From NCBI GenBank assembly GCA_947650365.1, contig CANTAL010000196.1, forward strand, positions 124,001-188,000: a DNA stretch of 64,000 nt, given 5' to 3'. The position numbers were made by a program, and so were the translations under genes. Below are positions 40,655 through 52,058 of the stretch, in pieces. The first letter of the stretch is position 1, and each line of letters opens with the position of its first letter. This DNA comes from Chamaelirium japonicum (lineage: Eukaryota; Streptophyta; Magnoliopsida; Liliales; Melanthiaceae). The notes under the pieces were generated by a model. It searched no databases. It was not told the DNA's origin and was given only the letters and a program-made list of their open reading frames with translations.

Positions 40655-41075
40655 CGGGACCCACCGGCCCTGCCTGGTGGGCCCACGAAGACTACAGCGG
40701 GACCCACCGGCCCTACCTGGTGGGCCCACGAAGACTACAGCGGGACCCACCGGCCCTGCCTGGTGGGCCCACGAAGACTACAGCGGGACCCACCGGCCCT
40801 GCCTGGTGGGCCCACGAAGACTACAGCGGGACCCACCGGCCCTGCCTTGTGGGCCCACGAAGACTACAGCGGGACCCACCGGCCCTGCCTGGTGGGCCCA
40901 CGAAGACTACAGCGGGACCCACCGGCCCTGCCTGGTGGGCCCACGAAGACTACAGCGGGACCCACCGGCCCTGCCTGGTGGGCCCACGAGGACTACCGCG
41001 GGACCAACCGGCCCTGCCTGGTGGGCCCACGAGGACTACCACGGGACCCACCTGCCCTGCCTGGAGGACCCCCAG
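40655..41075 (+). repeat. Ten 43-bp tandem repeats in the solo LTR (U3)
   Basis: Units starting CGGGACCCACCGGCCCTG recur exactly every 43 bp at 40655, 40698, 40741, 40784, 40827, 40870, 40913, 40956, 40999 and 41042. The first seven intervals are almost identical (GAAGACTACAG), while the last joins read GAGGACTACC and the final unit is divergent and shortened. Nine units carry the palindrome GTGGGCCCAC, which contains TGGGCC (site II-like) and GGGCCCAC (fits the TCP consensus GGNCCCAC). They lie upstream of the TATA box, where enhancer repeats occur in plant LTRs; binding is inferred. Because 43 is not a multiple of 3 and the unit has no stop in this orientation, all three frames stay open. 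Confidence 0.95.
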
Positions 41076-41125
41076 ATACGGCAGCAAAAACCGCCATTTG
41101 CCCCGGAATTCCTCCCCGGGAATCC

Positions 41126-41133
41126 TATAAATA
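41126..41133 (+). promoter_or_regulatory. Putative TATA box of the solo LTR
   Basis: TATAAATA in the context ATCCTATAAATAGCAG, 50 bp downstream of the 43-bp repeats and upstream of a CT-rich leader-like stretch (about 41210-41245). A good match to the plant TATA consensus; activity is not shown. Confidence 0.7.
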
Positions 41134-41529
41134 GCAGAGTCTTCGAATGTAAAAGGATCGAATTCTCAGTTCTAAAAACCAGAGCTCTGGGATTTTCAAC
41201 TTCTGATCTACCATCTCTCTTCGATCTTCTTCTCTCTTTCGAAGAGATCAGGGAGCTTTCAGTGATACTCGGCCTGTCGAGGTCACTTCAACCTAAGTGT
41301 TAGTGAATTCGGGTTGCTCCCTATAGCACGGAGACGTAGGCTTCGGCTGAACTCCGAGATCACTTCTCTTGTGACAAAATCTCTCTATCTCTGATTGCTT
41401 TTCTGTTTACATATCAAAAAAGCAACAACTTCAACCAACCGATCGACCAACGATCTTCGACATTAACTTCGACTCCAATTGACTGGTGCTGCGAAGGTCT
41501 TCGGGTCGGCACGAAGATTTTCCCCCACA

Positions 41530-41911
41530 CGAATGAATTAGAATGGATCGTACGAATGAATTAGAATGGATCGTTCGAATGAATTAGAATCGATCGTACG
41601 AATGAATTAGAATGGATCGTACGAATGAATTAGATCGTACGAATGAATTAGAATGAATCGTACGAATGAATTAAAATGGATACATTCATACGACTGAATT
41701 AGAATGGATCGTGCGAATGAATTAGAATGGATACATTCTTGCGAATAAATTATAATGGATCGTATGAATGAATTAGAATGGATCGTGCGAATGAATTTGA
41801 ATGGATCGTACGAATGAATTAGAATGGATCGTGCGAATGAATTAGAATGAATCGTACGAATGCATTAGAATGGATCGTACGAATGGATTAGAATGGATCG
41901 TATAAATGAAT
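41530..41911 (+). repeat. Satellite block 32 continued, plus, right of the solo LTR
   Basis: Begins with CGAAT (41530-41534), the right target-site duplicate, and resumes the same unit order as 35488-35871. Contains the shortened GAATTAGATCGTACG unit near 41629. Ends at GAATTC (41908-41913). Confidence 0.93.
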
Positions 41912-42104
41912 TCTAATTCCATTCTAATTCATTCGTACGATCCATTCTAATTCATTCATACAATCCATTCAAATTCATTCGTACGATGAAATCTAATTCA
42001 TTCGCACAAATGTATCTATTCTAATTCATTCGTACAATGCGTTCTAATCCATTCGTACGATCCATTCTAATCCATTCGTACGATCCATTCTAATTCATTT
42101 GCAC
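41912..42104 (-). repeat. Satellite block 33, minus (short)
   Basis: Copy of 35872-36062, displaced by about 6,042 bp (5.12 kb plus the LTR insertion). Confidence 0.91.
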
Positions 42105-43151
42105 GAATTAGAATGGATCGTACGAATAAATTAGAATGGATCGTACGAATGGATTAGAATGGATCGTACGAATGGATTAGAATGGATCGTACGAATGAAT
42201 TAGAATGGATCATACAAATGAATTAGAAAGGTTACATTCGTGAGAATGAATTAGAATGGATCGTACGAATGGATTAGAATGGATCGTACGAATGGATTAG
42301 AACGCATTGTACGAATGAATTAGAATGGATCGTACGAATGAATTAGAATGGATACATTCGTGAGAATGAATTAGAATGGATTGTACGTATGAACAAATAA
42401 ATTAGAAAGGTTACATTCGTGAGAATGAATTAGAATGGATTGTACGAATGAATTAGAATGGATCATGCGAATGAATTTGAATGAATTTTAAGAATGAATT
42501 AGAATGGATCGAACGAATGAATTAGAATGGATCATACGAATGAATTAGAATAGATCGTAGGAATGAATTAGAATGGATTGTACGAATGAATTAGAATGGA
42601 TCGTAGGAATGAATTAGAATGGATCCACCAAGTGAATTAGAATGGATCGTACGAATGAATTAGAATAGATCGTACGAATGAATTAGAATGGATCATACGA
42701 ATGAATTAGAATGGATCGTACGAATGAATTAGAATGGACCGTACGAATGAATTATAATGAATCGTACGAATGAATTAGAATGGTTCGTACGAATGGATGA
42801 GAATGGATCGTATGAATGGATTAGAATGGATCGTACGAATGAATTAGAATGGATCATACAAATGAATTAGAAAGGTTACATTTATGCGAATGAATTAGAA
42901 TGGATCGTACGAATGAATTAGAATGGATCGTATGAATGAATTAGAATGGATACATTTGTGCGAATAAATTAGAATGGATCGTGCGAGTGAATTAGAATGG
43001 ATCGTATGAATGAATTAGAATGGATCGTACGAATGAATTAGAATGGATCGTATGAACGAATCAGAATGGATCGTACGAATGAATTAGAATGGATACATTC
43101 GAGCGAATGAATTAGAATGGATCATACGAATGAATTGGAATGGATCGTACT
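42105..43151 (+). repeat. Satellite block 34, plus
   Basis: Copy of 36063-37110, including the unusual GTACGTATGAACAAATAAATT unit near 42385 (36345 in the other copy) and the GGATCCACCAAG variant. Confidence 0.92.
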
Positions 43152-44716
43152 ATTCATTCTAATTCATTCGTACGATCCATTCTAATGCATTCGTACGATT
43201 CATTCTAATTCATTCGTACGATCGATTCTAATTCATTCGTACGATCCATTCTAAACCATTCGTATGATCCATTCTAATTCATTCGCACGAATGTAACCAT
43301 TCTAATTCATTCGTACGATCCATTCTAATTCATTCCTACGATCCATTCTAATTCATTCACTCGAATGTATCCATTCTAATTCATTCCTATGATCCATTCT
43401 AATTCATTCATACGATCCATTCTAATCCATTCGTACGATCCATTCTAATCCATTCGTACGATCCATTCTAATTCATTCGCACGAATGTAACCATTCTAAT
43501 TCATTCGTACGATCCTTTCTAATTCATTCCTACGATCCATTCTAATTCATTCGTATGATCCATTCTAATCCATTCGTACAATCCATTCTAATTCATTCGC
43601 ACGAATGTAACCATTCTAATTCATTCGTACGATCCATGCTAATTCATTCGCACGATCCATTCTAATTCATTCGCACGATCCATTCTAATTCATTCGTACG
43701 ATCCATTCTAATTCATTCGCACGAATGTATCCATTCTAATGCATTCGTACAATTCATTCTAATTCATTCGTACGATCCATTCTAATCCATTCGTACGATC
43801 CATTCTAATTCATTCGTACGATCCATTCTAATTCATTCTCACAAATGTAACCTTTCTAATTCATTTGTACGATCCATTCTAATTCATTCGTATGATCCAT
43901 TCTAATTCATTCGCACGATCCATTCTAATTCATTCGTATGAACCATTCTAATTCATTCCTACGATATATTCTAATTCATTCGCTCGAATGTATCCATTCT
44001 AATTCATTAGTTCAATCCATTCTAATTCATTCGTACGATCCATTCAAATTTATTCGGATGATCCATTCTAATTCATTCGTACGATCCATTCTAATTCATT
44101 CTCACGAATGTAATCTTTCTAATTCATTTGTATGATCCATTCTAATTCATTCGTACGATCCATTCTAATCTATTCGTACGATCCATTCTAATCCATTCGT
44201 ACGATCCATTCTAATTCATTCTTACAAATGTAACCTTTCTAATTCATTTGTACGATCGATTCTAATTCATTCGTACAATCCATTCTAATCCATTCGTACG
44301 ATCCATTCTAATCCATTCATACGATCCATTCTAATTCATTCGCACGAATGTAACCATTCTAATTCATTCGTACGATCCATTCTAATTCATTCCTACGATC
44401 CATTCTAATTCATTCGCACGAATGTATCCATTCTAATTCATTTGCACTATCCATTCTAATTCATTCCTATGATCCATTCTAATTCATTCGTACGATCCAT
44501 TCTAATTCATTCGCTCGAATGTATCCATTCTAATTCATTCGTACGATCCATTCTAATTCGTTCATATGGTCCATTCTAATTCGTTCGTACGATCCATTCT
44601 AATTCATTCGTACGATCCATTCTAATCCATTCGTACGATCCATTCTAATGCATTCGTACGATCCATTCTAATTCATTCGCATGAATATATCTATTCTAAT
44701 TCATTCGTATGATACA
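43152..44716 (-). repeat. Satellite block 35, minus
   Basis: Second of three copies; the third is 56267-58012. The 65-codon frame at 43938-44135 is again satellite. Right end is the recurrent junction (44708-44726). Confidence 0.93.
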
Positions 44717-44861
44717 TTCATACGACTGAATTAGAATGGATTGTACGAATGAATTAGAATTGATCATATGAATTAATTAGAATGGATCGTACGAATGAAT
44801 TAGAATGGATCATGCGAATGAATTAGAATGGATCGAACAAATGTATTAGAATGGATCGTAC
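44717..44861 (+). repeat. Satellite micro-block, plus
   Basis: Copy of 38674-38819, with the same AATTGATCATATGAATTAATT unit. Confidence 0.9.
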
Positions 44862-45990
44862 GATTTATTCTAATTCATTCGTACGATCCATTCTAATGCA
44901 TTCGTACGATTCATTCTAATTCATTCGCACGATCCATTCTATATCATTCGTACGATCCATTCTAGTTCATTCGTACGATCCATTCTAATGAATTAGTACG
45001 ATTCATTCTAATTTATTCGCATAAATATATCCATTCTAATTCATTCGTACGATCCATTCTAATTCATTCGCACGATCCATTCTAATTCATTCGCACAAAT
45101 GTATCCATTCTAATTCATTCATACGATCCATTCTTATTCATTCATACGATCCATTCTAATTCATTTGCACGATCCATTCTAATTCATTCCTATGATCCAT
45201 TCTAATTCATTCGTACGATCCATTCTAATTCATTCGCTCGAATGTATCCAATCTAATTCATTCGTACGATCCATTCTAATTCATTCGTACGATCCATTCT
45301 AATTCATTCTCACGAATGTAACCTTTCTAATTCATTTGTAGGATCCATTCTAATTCATTCGTACGATCCATTCTAATTCATTCGCACGATCCATTCTAAT
45401 TTATTCGTACGATCCATTCTCATCCATTCGTACGATCCATTCTAATTCATTCATACGATCTAATTCATTCGTACGATCCATTCTAATTCATTCGTACGAT
45501 CGATTCTAATTCATTCGTACGATCGATTCTAATTCATTCGTACGATCCATTCTAATTCATTCGTATGATCCATTCTAACTTATTCTAATTCATTCTAATT
45601 CATTCCTATGATCCATTCTAATTCATTCGCACGAATGTATCCATTCTAATTCATTTGTATCATCCATTCTAATTCATTCGTGCGATCCATTCTAATTCAT
45701 TCGTACAGATGTATCCATTTTAATTCATTCGCATGATCCATTCTAATTCATTCGTACGATCTATTTTAATCCATTCTAATTCATTCGTACGAACCATTCT
45801 AATTCATTCCTACGATCCATTCTAATTCATTCGCATGATCCATTCGTACGATCCATTCTAATCCATTCGTACGATCCATTCTAATTCATTCATACGATCC
45901 ATTCTAATTCATTCGTACGATCCATTCTAATTCATTCGTTTGATCAATTCTAATTCATTCGTACCATCCATTCTAATTCAGTCGTATGAA
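44862..45990 (-). repeat. Satellite block 36, minus
   Basis: Follows 38820-39520 up to about 45585, then enters sequence shared with 58985-59380. At 45576-45600 (CTAACTTATTCTAATTCATT) the middle of the segment present at 58850-58985 is missing, a deletion or an old crossover point. Ends in the recurrent junction in complement (45981-45999). Confidence 0.92.
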
Positions 45991-46567
45991 TGTATCATAC
46001 GAATGAATTGGAATGGATCATAGGAATGAATTAAAATGGATCGTGCAAATGAATTAGAATGGATACATTCGTACGAATGAATTAGAATGGATCGTAGGAA
46101 TGAATTAGAATGGATCGTACGAATGAAATAGAATGGTTACACTTGTGGGAATGAATTAGAATGGATTGTACGAATGGATTAGAATGGATCGTACGAATGA
46201 ATTAGAATGGATACATTCGAGCGAATGAATTAGAATAGATCGTAGGAATGAATTAGAATGGATCATACGAATGAATTACAATGGATCGTGCGGATGAATT
46301 AGAATGGAATGTATGAAAGAATTAGAATGGATCGTACGAATGAATTAGAATGGATACATTGGAATGAATTAGAATGGATCGTACGAATGGATTAGAATGG
46401 ATCGTACGAATGGATTAGAATAAATTGTGCGAATGGATTAGAATGGATCGTGCGAATGGATTAGAATGGATTGTACGAATGAATTAGAATGGATCGTGCG
46501 AATGAATTAGAATGAATCGTACGAATGCATTAGAATGGATCGTACGAATGAATTAGAATGAATCGTA
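45991..46567 (+). repeat. Satellite block 37, plus
   Basis: Copy of 59381-59955. Includes a shortened unit (ATACATTGGAATG, near 46355). Ends AATCGTACGATCC. Confidence 0.92.
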
Positions 46568-47371
46568 CGATCCATTCAAATTCATTCGTCCGATCCATTC
46601 TAATTCATTCGCACGAATGTATCCATTCTAATTTATTCGTACAATCCATTCTAATTCATTCGCACGATCCATTCTAATTCATTCGTATTTTCCATTCTGA
46701 TTCATTCCTACGATCTATTCTAATTCATTCGCTCGAATGTATCCATTCTAATTCATTCGTACGATCCATTCTAATTCTTTCGTATGATCCATTCTAACTC
46801 ATTCGGAAGATCCATTCTAATTCATTCGTACGATCTATTCTAATTCATTCGCACGATCTATTCTAATTTATTCGTACGATCCATTCTAATTCATTCGCAC
46901 GATCGATTCTAATTCATTCGTACGATCCATTATAATTCATTCGCACAAATGTATCCATTCTAATTCATTCGTACGATCCAGTCTAATTTATTCATATGAT
47001 CCATTCTAATTCATTCGTACGATCCATTCTAATTCATTCATACAATCCATTCAAATTTATTCGTACGATCCATTCTTATTCATTCATACGATCCATTCTA
47101 ATTCATTCGCACAATCCATTCTAATTCATTCATACGATCCGTTCTAATTCATTCGTATGATCCATTCTAACTCATTCGGTGGATCCATTCTAATTCATTC
47201 GTACGATCCATTCTAATCCATTCGTACGATCCATTCTAATTTATTCGTACGATCCATTCTAATTCATTCGTACGATCCATTCTAATTCATTCGCACGATC
47301 CATTCTAATTCATTTGTACGATCCATTTTAATTCATTCGCATAATCCATTCTAATTCATTCGTATGATACA
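46568..47371 (-). repeat. Satellite block 38, minus
   Basis: Copy of 59956-60757, with the GGTGGATCC variant near 47178. Right end is the recurrent junction (47363-47381). Confidence 0.92.
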
Positions 47372-50300
47372 TTCATACGACTGAATTAGAATCGATTGTA
47401 TGAATGAATTAGAATTGATCATACGAATGAATTAGAATGGATCGTACGAATAAATTAGAATGGATCGTATGAATGGATTAGAATGGATCGTACGAATGAA
47501 TTAGAATGGATTCACCGAATGAGTTAGAATGGATCATACGAATGAATTAGAATGGATCGTACGAAGGAATTAGAATGGATTGTGCAAATGAATTAGAATG
47601 GATCGTATGAATGAATAAGAATGGATCGTACAAATGAATTTGAATGGATTGTACGAATGAATTAGAATGGATCGTACGAATGAATTAGAATGGATCATGC
47701 GAATGAATTAGAATAGATTGTACGAATGAATTAGAATGGATCGTATGAATAAATTAGAATGGATCGTGCGAATGAATTAGAATGGATCGTACGAATGAAT
47801 TAGAATGGATCCACCGAATAAGTTAGAATGGATCATACGAAAGAATTAGAATGGATCATACAAATGAATTAGAATGGATTGTGTGAATGAATTAGAATGG
47901 ATTGTGCGAATGAATTAGAATGGATCATACGAATGAATTAGAATGGATCGTGCGAATGAATTAGAATGAATCGTACAAATGCATTAGAATGGATCGTACG
48001 AATGAATTAGAATGGATCGTATGAACGAATTAGAATGGATCGTACGAACGAATTAGAATGGATCGTATGAACGAATTAGAATGGATCGTACGAATGAATT
48101 AGAATGTATCATGCGAATGAATTAGAATGGATCGTACGAATAAATTAGAATGGATCATAGGAATAAATTAGAATGGATTGTGCAAATAAATTAGAATGGA
48201 TACATTCATGCGAATGAATTAGAATGGATCGTAGGAATGAATTAGAATGGATCGTACGAATGAATTAGAATAGTTACATTCGTGCGAATGAATTAGAATG
48301 GGTCGTAGGAATGAATTAGAATGGATCGTACGAATGAATTAGAATGGTTACATTCGTGCGAATGAATTAGAATGAATCGTACGAATAGTTTAGAATGGAT
48401 CGTAGGAATGAATTAGAATGGATCGTACGAATGGATTAGAATGGATCGTACGAATGGATTAGAATGGATCGTACGAGTGGATTAGAATGGATCATACGAA
48501 TGAATTAGAAAGGTTACATTCGTGAGAATGAATTAGAATGGATACATTCGAGCGAATGAATTAGAATGGATCGTACGAACGAATTAGAATGGATCGTACG
48601 AACGAATTAGAATAGTTACATTCGTGCGAATGAATTAGAATGGATCGTACGAATGAATTAGAATAGTTACATTCGTGCGAATGAATTAGAATGGATCGTA
48701 CGAACGAATTAGAATGGATCGTACGAACGAATTAGAATGCATCGTGCGAATGAAGTAGAATAGATCGTATGAATAAATTAGAATGGATCATACGAATGAA
48801 TTAGAATGGATACATTCATGTGAATGAATTAGAATGGATTGTACGTTTGAATTAGATTGGATTGTGCGAATGAATTAGAATGGATACATTCGTGCGAATG
48901 AATTAGAATAGATCGTATGAATGAATTTGAATGGATCGTACGAATGAATTAGAATGGATCGTGCGAATGAATTAGAATGGATCGTACGAATGAATTAGAA
49001 TGGATCATACGAATGAATTAGAATGGATACATTCGAGCGAATGAATTAAAATGGATCGTACGAATGAATTAGAATGGATCATAGGAATGAATTAGAATGG
49101 ATCCTGCAAATGAATTAGAATGGATACATTCGTGCAAATGAATTAGAATGGATCGTAGGAATGAATTAGAATGGATCGTACGAATGGATTAGAATGGATC
49201 GTACGAATGAATTAGAATGGATCGTACAAATGAATTAGAAAGGTTACATTTGTGAGAATGAATTAGAATGGATCGTACGAATGAATTAGAATGGATCGTA
49301 CGAATGAATTAGAATGGATACATTCGTGCGAATGAATAAGAATGGATCATACGAATGAATTAGAATGGATCGTGCAAATGAATTAGAATGGATCATACGA
49401 ATGAATTAGAATGGATACATACGAATGAATTAGAATGGATCATACGAATGAATTAGAATACATCATGTGAATGAATTAGAATGGATCGTACGTTTGAATT
49501 AGATTGGATTGTGCGAATGAATTAGAATGGATACATTCGTGCGAATGAATTAGAATAGATCGTATGAATGAATTTGAATGGATCGTACAAATGAATTAGA
49601 ATGGATCGTGCGAATAAATTTGAATGGATCGTGCGAATGAATTAGAATGGATCATACGAATGAATTAGAATGGATCGTACGAATGAATTAGAATGGATAC
49701 ATTCGTGCGAATGAATTAGAATGGATCATACGAATGAATTAGACTGGATCGTACGAATAAATTAGAATGGATACATTCATATGAATGAATTAGAATGGAT
49801 CGTACGATTGAATTAGAATGGATTGTACAAATGGATTAGAATGGATCGTATGAATGAATTAGAATGGATCATACAAATGAATTAGAAAGGTTACATTCGT
49901 GAGAATGAATGAGAATGGATCGTACGAATGAATTAGAATGGATCATGCGAATGAATTTGAATAGATTGTACGAATGAATTAGAATGGATCGAACGAATGA
50001 ATTAGAATGGATCATACGAATGAATTAGAATAGATCGTAGGAATGAATTAGAATGGATCGTAGGAATGAATTACGAATGAATTAGAATGGATCGTGCGAA
50101 TGAATTAGAATGGATCGTACGAATGAATTAGAATGGATCGTACGAACGAATTAGAATGGATCGTACGAACGAATTAGAATGGATCGTACTAATGAATTAG
50201 AATGGATTTGAATGGATTGCATGAATGAACTAGAATGGATCATACGAATGAATTGGAATGGATCGTACGAATGAATTAGAATTGATACATTCATGCAAAT

Positions 50301-51152
50301 GAATTAGAATGGATCATACGAATGAATTAGAATGGATCATACGAATGAATTAGAATGGATCGTGTGAATGAATTAAAATGGATCGTGCGAATGAATTAGA
50401 AAGGATACATTCGTACAAATGAATTAGAATAGATCGTACGAATGAATTAGAATGGATCATACAAATGAATTAGAAAGGGTACATTTGTGAGAATGAATTA
50501 GAATGGATCGTACGAATGAATTAGAATGGATCGTACGAATGGATTAGAATGGATCGTACGAATGAATTAGAATGGATACATTTGTCCGAATAAATTAGAA
50601 TGGATTGTACGAATGAATTAGAATGGATACATTCTTGCGAATAGATTAGAATGGATCGTATATTATTGCAAATAAATTAGAATGGATCGTACCAATGAAT
50701 TAGAATGGATCGTGCGAATGAATTAGAATGGATCATACGAATGGATTAGAATGGATCGTACGAATGAATTATAATGGATCATATAAATGAATTAGAATGG
50801 ATACATTTGTGCGAATGAATTAGAATGGATCGTACGAATGAATTAGAATGGATCGTACGAATGAATTAGAATGGATACATTCGAGCGAATGGATCATACG
50901 AATGAATTAGACTGGATTGTACGAATGAATTAGAATAGATCGTGCGAATTAATTAGAATGAATCGTACGAAAGAATTAGAATGGATCGTACGAATGAATT
51001 AGAACGGATCATACGAATGAATTAGAATCGATCGTGCGAATGAATTAGAATGGATCGTACGAATGAATTAGAATGGATACATTTGTGCGATGTATAAGAA
51101 TGGAGCGTACGAATAAATTAGAATGGAGCGTACGAATGAACTAGAATGGATT
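47372..51152 (+). repeat. Satellite block 39, plus (3.8 kb)
   Basis: Copy of 60758-64000 but with about 460 bp more between 48530 and 49020. Markers include the GGATCCACC variant (47812), CATCATGTGAATG (49460) and TATATTATTGC (50658). Ends in a partial form of the recurrent junction (CAGTCGTATGAATGTATCC). Confidence 0.93.
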
Positions 51153-52058
51153 CAGTCGTATGAATGTATCCATTCTAATTCATTCCTATGATCCATTCTA
51201 ATTCATTCGTACGATCCATTCTAATTCATTCGTCCGATCCATTCAAATTCATTCGTACGATGCAATCTAATTCATTCGCACAAATGTATCTATTGTAATT
51301 CATTCGTATAATGTGTTCTAATCCATTCGTACGATCCATTCTAATTCATTCGTATGATCAATTCTAATTCATTCGCACGATCCATTCTAATTCATTCGTA
51401 CGATCCATTCTAATTCATTCACACGAATGTAACCATTCTAATTCATTCGTACGATCCATTCTAATTCAATCGTACAATCCATTCTAATTCATTCGTACGA
51501 TCCATTCTAATTCATTCGCACGAATGTATCCATTCTAATTCATTCTAATTCATTCGTACGATCCATTCTAATGCATTCGTACGATTCATTCATATTCATT
51601 CGCACGATCCATTCTAATTCATTCGTACGATCCATTCTTATTCAATCATACGATCCATTCTAATTCATTCGCACAATCGCATGATCCATTCTAATTTATT
51701 CGTACGATCCATTCTTATTCATTCGTACGAGCTTTTCTAATTCATTCGTAAGATCCATTCTAATGCATTTGTACGATTCATTCTAATTCATTCACACGAT
51801 CCATTCTAATTCATTTGTATGATCCATTCTAATTCATTCGTACGATCCATTCTAATTCATTCGTTCGATCCATTCTAATCCATTCGTACGATCCATTCTA
51901 ATCCATTCACATGATCCATTCTAATTCATTCGTACGATCCATTCTAATTCATTCTCACGAATGTAACCTTTCTAATTCATTTATACGATCCATTCTAATT
52001 CATTCGTACGATCCATTCTAATCCATTCGTACGATCCATTGTAATTCATTCTCACGAA
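51153..52058 (-). repeat. Satellite block 40, minus
   Basis: Not part of the 43190-51070 / 56290-64000 duplication. Inverted A/B units. Ends TCTCACGAAGATACGAATG. Confidence 0.91.

Larger units (their letters stand above)
40617..41529 (+). mobile_element. Solo LTR, 913 bp, looks whole
   Basis: The element starts TGTGGGTGC and ends CCCCCACA, giving TG...CA ends with a 6-bp inverted TGTGGG/CCCACA pair. It is flanked by CGAAT on both sides, the 5-bp duplication expected of LTR-element integrase. There is no internal region, so it is most simply the product of recombination between the two LTRs of a full element. Parts: a U3 dominated by ten 43-bp tandem repeats (40655-41075), a TATA box (41126-41133), then a CT-rich leader-like segment and U5. 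Base composition is far more GC-rich than the satellite in its left half. Family is not determined; a Ty3/gypsy-type LTR is my best guess. Two paralogous satellite segments lack it, so it is younger than their duplication. The open frames over it (the longest 250 codons) are repeat artefacts. Confidence 0.88.
39585..45585. repeat. Segmental duplication 2, right copy with solo LTR
   Basis: The offset jump from 5,121 to 6,042 is accounted for by the 913-bp LTR plus 5-bp target duplication to within about 3 bp. The copies otherwise differ by scattered substitutions and rare unit changes, so this looks like the youngest large duplication wholly inside the window. Confidence 0.92.
43190..51070. 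repeat. Segmental duplication 3, left copy
   Basis: Pairs with 56290-64000. Anchors: CTAAACCATT 43251/56346 (offset 13,095), the 65-codon frames 43938/57226 (13,288), the junctions 45981/59369 (13,388) and 47363/60751 (13,388), and TATTATTGC near 50663/63593 (12,930). Confidence 0.9.

Noticed and set aside
40551-41303. Long open frame of 250 codons with overlapping frames of 172 and 170 codons, proline/glycine-rich repeats
   Set aside because: The frames are the 43-bp LTR repeat read in all three phases (43 is not a multiple of 3). The longest starts inside satellite DNA and crosses the LTR boundary, so it is not a gene.
40617-41529. DNA transposon or MITE interpretation of the 913-bp insertion
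   Set aside because: The inverted ends are only 6 bp, the ends are TG...CA, the target duplication is 5 bp, and a TATA box and leader lie in LTR order. A solo LTR fits better.
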